NCBI GenBank assembly: GCA_030150505.1
Contig: JASLFS010000074.1
Location: 31,909-95,908 of the forward strand
DNA length: 64,000 nucleotides
Direction of reading: 5' to 3'
From: Vitreoscilla sp.
GTDB taxonomy: Bacteria > Pseudomonadota > Gammaproteobacteria > Burkholderiales > Neisseriaceae
The notes beneath the pieces were generated by a model. The model was not told the DNA's origin and ran no database searches. It was given only the letters and a program-made list of their open reading frames with translations. Of the stretch, positions 16,740 through 24,798 are shown in pieces (the first letter of the stretch is position 1; each line of letters opens with the position of its first letter). Position numbers and translations under genes: made by a program.

Positions 16740-17552
16740 ATGCGGTATGCCGTTTTTGGTCAACCTGTTTCACATAGCCGTTCACCGCAAATTCATCAGT
16801 TATTTGCTAAAGAAGAGGGTGCTCAAATTATTTATAGTAAAGAAGCACCAGAAATACCTGATTTTGAAAAAGCCATTTTTGCATTTCAGCAAGCAGGTGG
16901 ATTAGGTGCTAATGTAACAGTGCCTTTTAAAGAGCGAGCATATGAATTAGCACATGAGTTAACAGATAGAGCTCAGGCAGCTGGTGCTGTCAATACCTTG
17001 ATATTTAAAGAAAATGCTTTAGGTGAAGCAAGAATTGTTGGCGATAATACAGATGGAGCTGGGTTGGTATGGGATATTTCACAACGATTAAGTATTGATT
17101 TGTTGGACAAACGAATTTTGGTTATTGGTGCAGGTGGGGCGACCAAGGGCATTTTGTTGCCATTATTGGGTGAAAAACCCAAAGAGATTGTCATTTGTAA
17201 TCGTACCTTCTCAAAAGCACTAGCATTGGCTGAAAAGTTTGGTGTTGTTGCGAAAGAGATGACTGATTTGAAAACGGATTCTTTTGATGTGGTTATTAAT
17301 GCTAGCTCAGCTGGATTAAGCCAAACTTTGCCAGATGTCCCGAGCCAGATTTTTAATCGTGCTTTGTTGGCTTATGATTTGGTATATGGGGAGCATGCCC
17401 AGAATTTTCTTTCTTGGGCTCAGGAAAATGGGGCAGATAAAGTAGCAGATGGTTTAGGAATGTTGGTTGGGCAAGCTGCGGAGTCTTATTTTCAATGGCG
17501 AGGCTTCCGTCCTCAGGTTTCGCCAGTTATTGCCGCACTTGCTGAAGGTTAA
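16740..17552 (+). CDS. aroE: Shikimate dehydrogenase
   Basis: A 270-residue NADP-dependent enzyme of aromatic amino acid synthesis. The shikimate-binding start (MRYAVFGQPVSHSRSP), the catalytic Lys in NVTVPFKE, the NTDGAGLVWD block and the dinucleotide-binding loop GAGGATKG are all present. I chose ATG 16740, with AAGGAAAAGCA just upstream. In-frame upstream Met codons encode a hydrophobic stretch alien to the family. mtgA follows nine bases after the stop, so the two are probably cotranscribed. Confidence 0.96.
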   Translation: MRYAVFGQPVSHSRSPQIHQLFAKEEGAQIIYSKEAPEIPDFEKAIFAFQQAGGLGANVTVPFKERAYELAHELTDRAQAAGAVNTLIFKENALGEARIVGDNTDGAGLVWDISQRLSIDLLDKRILVIGAGGATKGILLPLLGEKPKEIVICNRTFSKALALAEKFGVVAKEMTDLKTDSFDVVINASSAGLSQTLPDVPSQIFNRALLAYDLVYGEHAQNFLSWAQENGADKVADGLGMLVGQAAESYFQWRGFRPQVSPVIAALAEG

Positions 17553-17561
17553 AGTCATATT

Positions 17562-18248
17562 ATGAAATGGTTGAAGTGGTTAGTGTTGATGCCAGTAATG
17601 GGCTTGGTTGTTTTTAATATTTATGCTTATGGTAGTATTTTGTTTTGGCGCTCTTTTGCGCCTGAATCGACTGCTTTTATGCGTGCCCGTATGGATGAAT
17701 TAGCTGTTTCTAAGCCAGAGGTTAATCTGGATTATCAGTGGGTGCCATATCATCAAATATCAAAGAATTTAAAGCAGGCCTTAATTGCATCTGAAGATGC
17801 CAATTTTGCTAATCATGATGGTTTTGACTGGAAGGGCATTCAGGCAGCCATGAAAAGGAACGAGCGTTCTGGCAAAGTGAGAGCTGGTGGGTCAACGATT
17901 AGTCAGCAATTGGCTAAGAATCTTTTTTTGTGGGAAAAGCGAAGTTATTTTCGTAAGGCAGAGGAAGCTGCCATTACTTTAATGATAGAAGGTACAACAG
18001 ATAAAGATAGAATTTTTGAAATTTATTTAAATGTCATTGAGTGGGGTTATGGTATTTATGGGGCTGAAGCGGCGAGCCAAAATCTTTTCAAAAAATCAGC
18101 GAGTCATTTGAATCGGCAACAAGCTGCGCAGTTAGCATCAAGAGTGACCCGCCCTTTATATTATGTCGATCATCCCAATGATCGAGGCTTAAGACGTAAA
18201 ACCAATATTATCTTACGGCGCATGGGAGCAGCTACTTTACCGGAGTAG
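17562..18248 (+). CDS. mtgA: Monofunctional peptidoglycan glycosyltransferase
   Basis: A 228-residue GT51 enzyme that polymerises lipid II in the periplasm. One N-terminal membrane anchor (about 3-27) is followed by the catalytic domain. It has the five GT51 motifs, including EDANFANHDGFD with the catalytic Glu, GGSTISQQLAKNLFLW, and EIYLNVIEWGYGIYGAEAA with the second Glu. There is no transpeptidase domain. It lies directly after aroE and its end overlaps the convergent lipase gene by 17 bp. Confidence 0.95.
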   Translation: MKWLKWLVLMPVMGLVVFNIYAYGSILFWRSFAPESTAFMRARMDELAVSKPEVNLDYQWVPYHQISKNLKQALIASEDANFANHDGFDWKGIQAAMKRNERSGKVRAGGSTISQQLAKNLFLWEKRSYFRKAEEAAITLMIEGTTDKDRIFEIYLNVIEWGYGIYGAEAASQNLFKKSASHLNRQQAAQLASRVTRPLYYVDHPNDRGLRRKTNIILRRMGAATLPE

Positions 18249-18864
18249 TTTTTTTAAATTTGCCATGATTTAGAAAATGTAAGCTTTGCTGCATTGTTGA
18301 TAAATCATGGCGCATTCCATTGTGGTGGATAGGAAGAATAATATGGTCAGTTGCATTTTGAACAATGGTTTCGCTGACCAATACCAAGCCATCATGTGGT
18401 TGATTCGGTAGGATGAAGTAACCAATTTCATTTTTTTTATTGCCAGCTAAAGAACCTAATTCACAAGTGTTTTCCCATTGTGGAACATTGCCATTTAAAG
18501 CTGAGGAAAAGCTTTTACCCATTAGCCAAGGCATGTATTGTTGAGCCCATGCTGCGACAAAACTTCCTTGGTGTGGTGTTCCTAAAGTCACAACCCGACC
18601 TGTAAATCTTTCTGGGCGCAATGATGCATATTGTCGAATAATCAACCCACCCATGCTATGACCAACAAAATCAATATGTGCTTTGGTTGGAATGGTTTGT
18701 ACAATTTGCTCTAGGCGTTGCATATGATGATGCATTTCATCATGTAAGGTTGCATACTGCAGCAAATGAACTTGATAACCATTGTTTTGATAATATGCAT
18801 TTAGTTGGCGCATAAACCAAGGGGAATGAAAAAGTCCATGGATAAGAATTAAGTGTTTAGACAT
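18232..18864 (-). CDS. Alpha/beta hydrolase, lipase-like
   Basis: A 210-residue single-domain hydrolase. It begins with HLILIHGLFHSP (oxyanion-hole strand) and has the nucleophile elbow GHSMGG with Ser near residue 68, LGTPHQGS typical of triacylglycerol lipase/PGAP1-like esterases, and a C-terminal His in NGMRHDLS. No signal peptide is visible, so it is probably cytosolic. It follows the FecCD-type ABC genes on the minus strand with a 16-bp gap and could be the last gene of that operon. The substrate is unknown. Confidence 0.8.
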   Translation of the reverse strand: MSKHLILIHGLFHSPWFMRQLNAYYQNNGYQVHLLQYATLHDEMHHHMQRLEQIVQTIPTKAHIDFVGHSMGGLIIRQYASLRPERFTGRVVTLGTPHQGSFVAAWAQQYMPWLMGKSFSSALNGNVPQWENTCELGSLAGNKKNEIGYFILPNQPHDGLVLVSETIVQNATDHIILPIHHNGMRHDLSTMQQSLHFLNHGKFKKTTPVK

Positions 18865-18880
18865 TGTTTCTCCTAACTCT

Positions 18881-19633
18881 TTATAAAGGGCTCAATGTAG
18901 GGGCATAGATAATTTGTTTAAGATGATTGGTATATTGAGAAAAAGGGCAATCAAATAAAGCTGTTAAATTTTCTATATTAAGAACATCTTTTTTTAAGCC
19001 ATTTTTTAAAATGCTATTGTTTTTTAACATAATAATATGATTAGCGAAATGAGTGCATAGATTCAAATCATGGCTTAATAATAAGATTCCCCAGTGATAT
19101 TCGGTTTGTAATTGTTTTAATTTTGAAAAAACCTGATAGCTTTTGTTTAAATCTAAAGCTGAGCTGGGTTCATCTAATAATAAATATTGTGAGAAGCCTG
19201 TATTTTGATAGGCTATTAATTGCAAAACTGTCTTACAAAGCATGACTAATTGAGCTTGCCCGCCAGAAAGTTTCTCACATGGCTGATGCCATAAGTGTTC
19301 TAATTCAAAAAGAGTAATAATTTTATCAAGATGCGGTTTGGCTTGAGGAGGGGATAATTCTGTTAGTAAGGTTTGAACCCTAAAATAAGGTGGCAACTGG
19401 TAATGTTGGGGTAATACAGCCCTAATTCTCGCCAATTCTTTATGGTTTGGGTAATTCCTATTTTGATAGAAGCATTGACCCTGATTTGGGGCTAACTCAC
19501 CAGCAATCACTTGAAGTAAAGATGATTTTCCTGCCCCATTTGGACCAATCACGAAAGTAAAATCATCTTGAAGTAACTCGAAATTAATGTGATTTAAGCG
19601 GGAAGTAACCGAAATATCCGTTAAGTGTATCAT
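18881..19633 (-). CDS. ABC transporter ATPase of the iron/haem/B12 uptake family
   Basis: A 250-residue ATPase with Walker A (GPNGAGKSS, about 32-40), Q-loop at LPQHYQLP, signature LSGGQAQLV and Walker B LLLDEPSSALD followed by the His switch (LLLSHDLN). The order and size match FhuC/BtuD/HmuV proteins. The ATG overlaps the stop of the permease gene by one base (TAATG), so the two are coupled. No substrate-binding protein gene lies in this operon, so the substrate (siderophore, haem or cobalamin) cannot be decided. Confidence 0.88.
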   Translation of the reverse strand: MIHLTDISVTSRLNHINFELLQDDFTFVIGPNGAGKSSLLQVIAGELAPNQGQCFYQNRNYPNHKELARIRAVLPQHYQLPPYFRVQTLLTELSPPQAKPHLDKIITLFELEHLWHQPCEKLSGGQAQLVMLCKTVLQLIAYQNTGFSQYLLLDEPSSALDLNKSYQVFSKLKQLQTEYHWGILLLSHDLNLCTHFANHIIMLKNNSILKNGLKKDVLNIENLTALFDCPFSQYTNHLKQIIYAPTLSPL

Positions 19634-20571
19634 TATTGTGTTCTTTCTTTACGCAGCAGCCATAAAAAGAAAGGAACACCTAATAAACTGGTAATGATTC
19701 CGATAGGTAGCTCAATGGGATATAGCCAGTTTTGACTAATGTCATCAGCAAGTAAACATAAGCAAGCACCCACCAAGGGTGAAAATATTAATAAAGTTCG
19801 ATTATTGCCACCAACAATTAAACGGGCGATATGTGGCGCCATGAGTGCTATAAAGGCAATGCTGCCAGTTTGTGAAACGATTAAAGCACATGCGGTTGCA
19901 ACAATAAGCAATAAACTTAAAAAATAAGGTTTAACAGCGTAACCTGCGTAATAAGCATGATTTTCGCCCAGTAGTAATTGATTTAAAAAACGAGCGGAAG
20001 GTAGCAAAATTAACCAAGTAACAATGAGTAATATAACGAAAAAAATAGCTTGTTGTAAGCTTAAATGGCCTAAGTTTCCCATGAGCCAAAAAGTTGTATT
20101 TCTAAGGTTATCGTTATTGCTTTGAGTGAGTAATAAGCTCAATAAGCTTCCACATAAAGCATTTATCGCCACGCCAGCTAGAATTAATTGATTACTAGAT
20201 TGACGATGTGCGAGCATGCTAACAAGGATTAAGGCAGCCAATGCCAGAATGATGGCTAGAAGCTGTACAAAAAAAATCGATAGTCCTAAATAAAAACCGA
20301 GTGAAGCGCCTAGTGCAGCTCCACCTGAGACACCAATAAGACTGGGTTCTGCCAAGGGGTTTCTAAATAAACTTTGCATGGTAAGGCCACATAGAGCTAA
20401 AAGGGCGCCAACTGCTAAAGCAGAGATGGTTCTAGGAAGACGAATGTCTAAAAGCAGTTGGTATTCAAAAGAATCTACTAATGCTGCTTGAATCTGAAGA
20501 GTATGAAAAAGCACCGCAATCATGGTTAGCAATAAGAATGTTATCCAGATTGTGGTGCGTTTTGTAATCAT
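19633..20571 (-). CDS. FecCD-family ABC permease
   Basis: A 312-residue permease with eight to ten hydrophobic helices and the FecCD family marks: RLPRTISALAVGALLALCGLTMQ near the N-terminus, NPLAEPSLIGVSGGAALGA, and PHIARLIVGGNNR before the coupling helix. It would form the membrane part of an iron-siderophore, haem or vitamin B12 importer with the ATPase at 18881. Its ATG overlaps the dapB stop (ATGA), placing it in the bamE-dapB operon. A partner binding protein is missing locally. Confidence 0.9.
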   Translation of the reverse strand: MITKRTTIWITFLLLTMIAVLFHTLQIQAALVDSFEYQLLLDIRLPRTISALAVGALLALCGLTMQSLFRNPLAEPSLIGVSGGAALGASLGFYLGLSIFFVQLLAIILALAALILVSMLAHRQSSNQLILAGVAINALCGSLLSLLLTQSNNDNLRNTTFWLMGNLGHLSLQQAIFFVILLIVTWLILLPSARFLNQLLLGENHAYYAGYAVKPYFLSLLLIVATACALIVSQTGSIAFIALMAPHIARLIVGGNNRTLLIFSPLVGACLCLLADDISQNWLYPIELPIGIITSLLGVPFFLWLLRKERTQ

Positions 20572-21392
20572 GAGCGAAGTAATTTATTTAAACCTAATAC
20601 ATCTTGCATGTCATATAAAGCATGAGGTTGGTTTTCTAACCACGTTGCAGCACGTACAGCCCCAGCAGCAAATGTCATACGACTAGATGCTTTGTGTGTG
20701 ATTTCAACACGCTCACCTTCAGTGGCAAACATAGCAGTATGTTCACCAACGATATCGCCAGCACGAACTGTTGCAAAACCAATAGTATTTGCATCTCTTT
20801 CGCCAGTTTGACCTTCACGACCATAAACAGCACATTCTTTTAAGTCGCGATCTAAAGCATTTGCAATAACTTCACCCATTCTTAAAGCGGTACCAGATGG
20901 CGCATCTACTTTGTGACGGTGATGTGCTTCTAGTATTTCAATATCATAACCTTCATTTAAAACACGAGAAGTTAAATCTAACAAGGCGAATGTTAAATTA
21001 ACACCAATACTAAAGTTAGCTGCAAAAACAATACCAATTTTCTTGGCTGCTTCTGCAATAATATTTTTGCCTTCTTCATCAAATCCTGTTGTGCCAATAA
21101 TCATATTAATACCATGTTCTGCACAATATTGAATATTAGGAATGGTTACACTAGGATGAGTGAAGTCAATTAAAACATCGGCGTTTTCTAATGCTTCAGC
21201 AATGTTGCTGGTAATGATAACACCTGTTTTTTGACCAATTGTAAAACCTGCATCTAATCCAATAGCATCAGAATCACAGTGATCTATGGCACCAATTAAT
21301 TGGCAATTTTCTTGTTGTAGCACAGCTTGAATTAATGTGCGTCCCATTCGGCCATTAGCGCCAGTAATGGCTATTTTTAATGCTTTAGACAT
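20568..21392 (-). CDS. dapB: 4-hydroxy-tetrahydrodipicolinate reductase
   Basis: A 274-residue enzyme of lysine and diaminopimelate synthesis. The NAD(P)-binding loop GANGRMGRTL at the start, IGTTGFDEEG, the catalytic EAHHRHKVDAPSGTAL motif and the C-terminal AVRAATWL are present. I chose ATG 21392; a TTG three bases upstream would add one residue. It follows bamE by about ten bases and overlaps the permease gene by four, so bamE, dapB and the ABC genes share a transcript. Confidence 0.96.
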   Translation of the reverse strand: MSKALKIAITGANGRMGRTLIQAVLQQENCQLIGAIDHCDSDAIGLDAGFTIGQKTGVIITSNIAEALENADVLIDFTHPSVTIPNIQYCAEHGINMIIGTTGFDEEGKNIIAEAAKKIGIVFAANFSIGVNLTFALLDLTSRVLNEGYDIEILEAHHRHKVDAPSGTALRMGEVIANALDRDLKECAVYGREGQTGERDANTIGFATVRAGDIVGEHTAMFATEGERVEITHKASSRMTFAAGAVRAATWLENQPHALYDMQDVLGLNKLLRS

Positions 21393-21403
21393 CAATTTGT
21401 TTC

Positions 21404-21763
21404 CTAGTATTTATTAACCAATGCTTCTGTTTCTTCTTCAGGTGGAACTGAACCAGTGATATTGACAACCACATCATTTTCAAAGAAAACAGTTAAGTTT
21501 TTACTTTCTTTCATGATGCCATTCTTGGTAACAGCAAAAGCATAATCCCATCGGTCAGCATGAAAAGGATCTTGTAATGCAGGCGTTCCCAGTAGGTTTT
21601 GTACCTGTGTCTTGGTAAGTCCAGGTTGAAGCTGCGCAAGCGCCTCATGATTAATTTGGTTACCTTGCTGAATGGTTAATTTATAAGAAGGAAAGTTTGA
21701 TACGCGCTCTACAGAACAAGCTGATAATATACCGCATAGAGTTAACAGTAGTACTTTTTTCAC
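21404..21763 (-). CDS. bamE: Outer-membrane assembly lipoprotein BamE
   Basis: A 119-residue lipoprotein (lipobox LSAC, Cys16) of the BAM complex that inserts beta-barrel proteins. The SmpA/OmlA fold is visible as GLTKTQVQNLLGTPALQDPF, then WDYAF and a C-terminal LTVFFENDVVVNITG. In neisserial genomes bamE is usually next to fur; here two extra minus-strand genes and two gene-free gaps lie between bamE and fur. It is the first gene of the dapB operon. Confidence 0.94.
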   Translation of the reverse strand: MKKVLLLTLCGILSACSVERVSNFPSYKLTIQQGNQINHEALAQLQPGLTKTQVQNLLGTPALQDPFHADRWDYAFAVTKNGIMKESKNLTVFFENDVVVNITGSVPPEEETEALVNKY

Positions 21764-22202
21764 AAGTTCGCCTTTGTTGATAATTATAAAATCCTGTTGG
21801 ATTGGTTGTTAGCGTAATTCAGTATTTTCAGGAATATTCGTTATCTTAATATAAATTAGAAAATAAATATAACCGACTGAAGTTATTATAGCGACTATTT
21901 CATCATGAGGGAATTGGCATACTTGAGAAGTATGGTTTTTTTGATAAATTATTGAATAATATGATTTATAAATTATATTTGGCGATGGATTGATACTGAT
22001 TTTTATCGTTTATTGGCTTGTTATTGGCAACGTTTTTAGAAAATATTAAATATGATTTTTAGAAATTTTGTTTTGAATAATGATTATTGCGTTATTTAAG
22101 ATGGTTGTTTTTGGTATTTCATTTAATTTTTTAAGTTGTATTCATTTTTTGACGCTAGTGTAAAAAAATAGCCATGAAAAATCATGGCTATTGCTGAGAT
22201 AT
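21764..22202. other. Gene-free region upstream of bamE
   Basis: About 440 bp of AT-rich sequence. It should contain the bamE promoter, and it ends with the terminator of the gene at 22203. I saw no credible reading frame or other structure. Confidence 0.5.
22162..22193 (-). terminator. Terminator of the 84-residue gene
   Basis: AATAGCCATGA-AAAA-TCATGGCTATT (22168-22193 region on the plus strand) gives an 11-bp stem. Read on the minus strand a run of seven T follows, about 10 bp after the stop at 22203. Confidence 0.85.
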
Positions 22203-22457
22203 TTAAGGAATATTTGCTAAAAATTCTGATGCTTTTTCTGGGTTTGCTGCAAATTTATCAACCAGTTCTTCACTCCAATCTTCTAGGCGATCATGAATGA
22301 AGAGTAATATTTTTAGTTCTTCATGTAGAGCAACATATAAATTTTGTTTGGCATCGCTATCTAATGTTTGATTTTGGATTGTATTACAAATCGAAATAAT
22401 AACTTGTTGCGACTTATGGGTTATCCAATCTTTCATGTCTTCTCGTTTTAGAGCCAT
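22203..22457 (-). CDS. Hypothetical 84-residue protein
   Basis: A small, entirely helical soluble protein starting MALKREDMKDWITHK, with no Cys and several acidic residues (RLEDWSEELVDKF). The ATG at 22457 has AGGAAATGA upstream and is preferred over a TTG 21 bases earlier. A strong terminator follows, so it is expressed alone. I do not recognise a family. It is one of two genes that separate fur from bamE here. Confidence 0.6.
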   Translation of the reverse strand: MALKREDMKDWITHKSQQVIISICNTIQNQTLDSDAKQNLYVALHEELKILLFIHDRLEDWSEELVDKFAANPEKASEFLANIP

Positions 22458-22691
22458 TTCATTTCCTATGTTATTCAATTGGAGTATTTTAACTAATTTA
22501 ATTGTTAAATTTTAATATGAAATGTAAATATTTTATAAGCATATATTTTTGAAAAATAAGGGCAAATTACAATAATTATATTATTTATAAGGCATATTTG
22601 TAATATAGACAAGATAATGTAATAAAGTAATTTTTTGTTTTTATTAATGTTATTTGCATAAATTAATTAATTTGTTATTATTTTTGTTAAT

Positions 22692-23201
22692 CTATAAAGC
22701 ATGTTTTATGGTGTACTTTTGCCCTTTATTTTCATTACATGAATATATTTTTATTTTCCCATTATAGATATCCAAGCATTTGCCACTATGCAGGCTATAA
22801 ATTTTATTATTTTCTAGTTTCCATTTTTGGTTTAATTGTCCATTACATGAATATGCAATAATGGGCGTACCGTCTTGTTTTTGTGCTCCAGCGACATCTA
22901 AGCATTTTCCATTTACCATAATTTCTTGATTGGCATTAAATGAAAATTGTTGATTGAATGAGCCGTTACATTTTGATGCCAATAATTCTCGTCCATTTTG
23001 ATTATTCAAATTTAAGCAGCGACCATCGTGAGTCTGAATGAAGACGTTACTTAAAATAGGTGCTTGTTGTTTGGGATAATTGGGTGAAGGAGAGGTTATT
23101 ACGATAGGAAAATCAATCTCGTCTTGATAAGCGGGGACTTCGATGATGATACAGCCAGTTAAAGCGAGACAGATGAGGGAAGTGAAATAATATTTAAGCA
23201 T
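22692..23201 (-). CDS. Ricin-type beta-trefoil lectin lipoprotein
   Basis: A 169-residue lipoprotein (lipobox LTGC, Cys17). After a short Pro-rich linker it holds three repeats of a ricin-B type trefoil: DGRCLNLNN...FNQQFSF, NGKCLDVAG...LNQKWKL, and SGKCLDIYN...KGQKYTI. Each repeat begins with G-(K/R)-C-L and ends in a QxW-like motif. Such domains bind sugars. No toxin or enzyme domain is attached, so it may be a surface-held adhesin or glycan-binding protein. It stands alone between fur and the 84-residue gene. Confidence 0.82.
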   Translation of the reverse strand: MLKYYFTSLICLALTGCIIIEVPAYQDEIDFPIVITSPSPNYPKQQAPILSNVFIQTHDGRCLNLNNQNGRELLASKCNGSFNQQFSFNANQEIMVNGKCLDVAGAQKQDGTPIIAYSCNGQLNQKWKLENNKIYSLHSGKCLDIYNGKIKIYSCNENKGQKYTIKHAL

Positions 23202-23557
23202 AAGAATTATTAGAATTTTGAATAATTTATAATGATAAAAATAAATCCTATATTTTGTAAATAGGTAATGATTTCAATTACTCTCCATTTATACACAAGA
23301 ATTAATTGTCGAAAATGATATGGAATAAATTTTTCTTAAGAGGAACGAGAAGTAGTTGTTTTATCGAGTAATAGTTATTCAGTATGACCTTAATAAAAAG
23401 TATGGAAAATTGATTACGGTTTTTGTTGTAAAATAGGTGAGAAAATTTTCTACAATAAAATATTATTATTGATTTGTAAGGAAAAAAATAAGGTGCAATG
23501 GTATTATTTGTGGAACTCATTTATCATTGCGATCTAAGTTAATTAAGGATTCACGGG
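23202..23557. other. Upstream region of fur and the lectin gene
   Basis: About 355 bp between the divergent lectin and fur genes. It contains a 12-bp palindrome AGAAAATTTTCT near 23440-23451 inside weaker TTGTA/TACAA flanks, possibly a regulatory site, and AAGGATTCACGGG before the fur ATG. No gene is supported here. Confidence 0.45.
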
Positions 23558-24010
23558 ATGACTGATAATCAAAGTAATATTGCGCAACTAAAAGACAGTG
23601 GTTTAAAGGTAACTGGACCACGCTTGAAAATTTTGGATTTATTCGAAAAGAATCCAGATGCTCACTTAAGTGCGGAGGATGTTTATCGTTTATTGTTAGA
23701 AGAAAATATAGATATTGGTGTAGCAACCATTTACCGTGTTTTAACTCAATTTGAACAGTCAGAAATTCTAGTTCGTCACCATTTTGAAACAGGTAAAGCT
23801 GTTTATGAGCTTAATCGTGGTGGACATCATGATCATATCGTGTGCGTAAAATGCAATAAGGTAACAGAGTTCTATGATCCGCAAATTGAAGAGTTGCAGG
23901 ATCGTATTGCGCAAGTTAATGGCTATGAAGTGATTGATCATGCAATGTATATGTATGGTATTTGCGAAGATTGCCAAAGCAAACAAACTAAAAAAATGTA
24001 CCACCGTTAA
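23558..24010 (+). CDS. fur: Ferric uptake regulator
   Basis: A 150-residue repressor. The winged-helix domain (about 10-85) has LKVTGPRLKILDLF and VGVATIYRVLTQFE. The metal-binding and dimer domain has HHDHIVCVKC and a second Cys pair in GICEDCQSK. It normally represses iron uptake genes when iron is sufficient. Its stop overlaps the aat start by one base (TAATG). Candidate Fur boxes occur in this window near bfd (61070) and, more weakly, before bfrA (59694). Confidence 0.96.
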   Translation: MTDNQSNIAQLKDSGLKVTGPRLKILDLFEKNPDAHLSAEDVYRLLLEENIDIGVATIYRVLTQFEQSEILVRHHFETGKAVYELNRGGHHDHIVCVKCNKVTEFYDPQIEELQDRIAQVNGYEVIDHAMYMYGICEDCQSKQTKKMYHR

Positions 24011-24750
24011 TGATGTTGGAAATGCCACCCATTCTGTCATTGGATGATGTTGATGCTTGGCCTGATTTGGCCGAGGCTTTTGAGTGGCGAGATGGATTGG
24101 TTGCAATTGGTGGTGATTTAACAATTAATAGGCTGCTTTCAGCATACCAACGTGGAATTTTTCCTTGGTATAGTGATGGGCAGCCTATTTGTTGGTGGGC
24201 GTTGCAGCCTAGAATGATATTGAAGCCTGAAGAGGTTTATGTTGGGCGTTCTTTGCGTAAATTGTTGCGGAATAAACCATATGTCGTGACAATGAATGAT
24301 TGTTTTCATAAAGTGATGTCAGCCTGTGCGCAGACGGCTAGAGTAGGTCAAGTTGGTACGTGGATTACAGCTGAGATGCAGAGGGCGTATTTTGACTTGC
24401 ATGAAGCAGGGCATGCTCATTCTTTTGAGTGTTGGTATCCAGATCAAAGTGGGCAGTTACAATTGGCAGGTGGATTATATGGTGTGCAAATAGGTCGAGT
24501 ATTTTTTGGAGAGTCGATGTTTGCATGGCAAAATGATGCATCTAAAATTGCTTTTTCACATGCTGTCGATGTGCTGAAATCAAGAGGGATTCAGGTTATT
24601 GATTGCCAAATGCATACTGAGCATTTAGAACGATTTGGTGCAAGAGAAATTGAGTTTGATATTTTTCAGAAAATGATTAATGAGCTATGTCATTTAGCGT
24701 TAACTAAGCCGTTAAGCAAAGAAATATTATGTAGCAATAAAATTGAATGA
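24010..24750 (+). CDS. aat: Leucyl/phenylalanyl-tRNA-protein transferase
   Basis: A 246-residue enzyme of the N-end rule pathway that adds Leu or Phe to proteins with N-terminal Arg or Lys. Family blocks: LVAIGGDLTINRLLSAYQRGIFPWY, WWALQPRMIL, and GGLYGVQIGRVFFGESMF. The start overlaps the fur stop; a second ATG at 24013 is equally possible. Cotranscription with fur is likely. It ends at a shared bidirectional terminator facing fadD. Confidence 0.95.
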   Translation: MMLEMPPILSLDDVDAWPDLAEAFEWRDGLVAIGGDLTINRLLSAYQRGIFPWYSDGQPICWWALQPRMILKPEEVYVGRSLRKLLRNKPYVVTMNDCFHKVMSACAQTARVGQVGTWITAEMQRAYFDLHEAGHAHSFECWYPDQSGQLQLAGGLYGVQIGRVFFGESMFAWQNDASKIAFSHAVDVLKSRGIQVIDCQMHTEHLERFGAREIEFDIFQKMINELCHLALTKPLSKEILCSNKIE

Positions 24751-24760
24751 ATTCTTTATA

Positions 24761-24789
24761 AAAAAAGCAGCCAATTAGGCTGCTTTTTT
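24761..24789. terminator. Bidirectional terminator between aat and fadD
   Basis: AAAAAAGCAGCC-AATTA-GGCTGCTTTTTT gives a perfect 12-bp stem with A and T tails on both sides, between the two convergent stops. Confidence 0.9.
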
Positions 24790-24798
24790 GTTGTGCTT

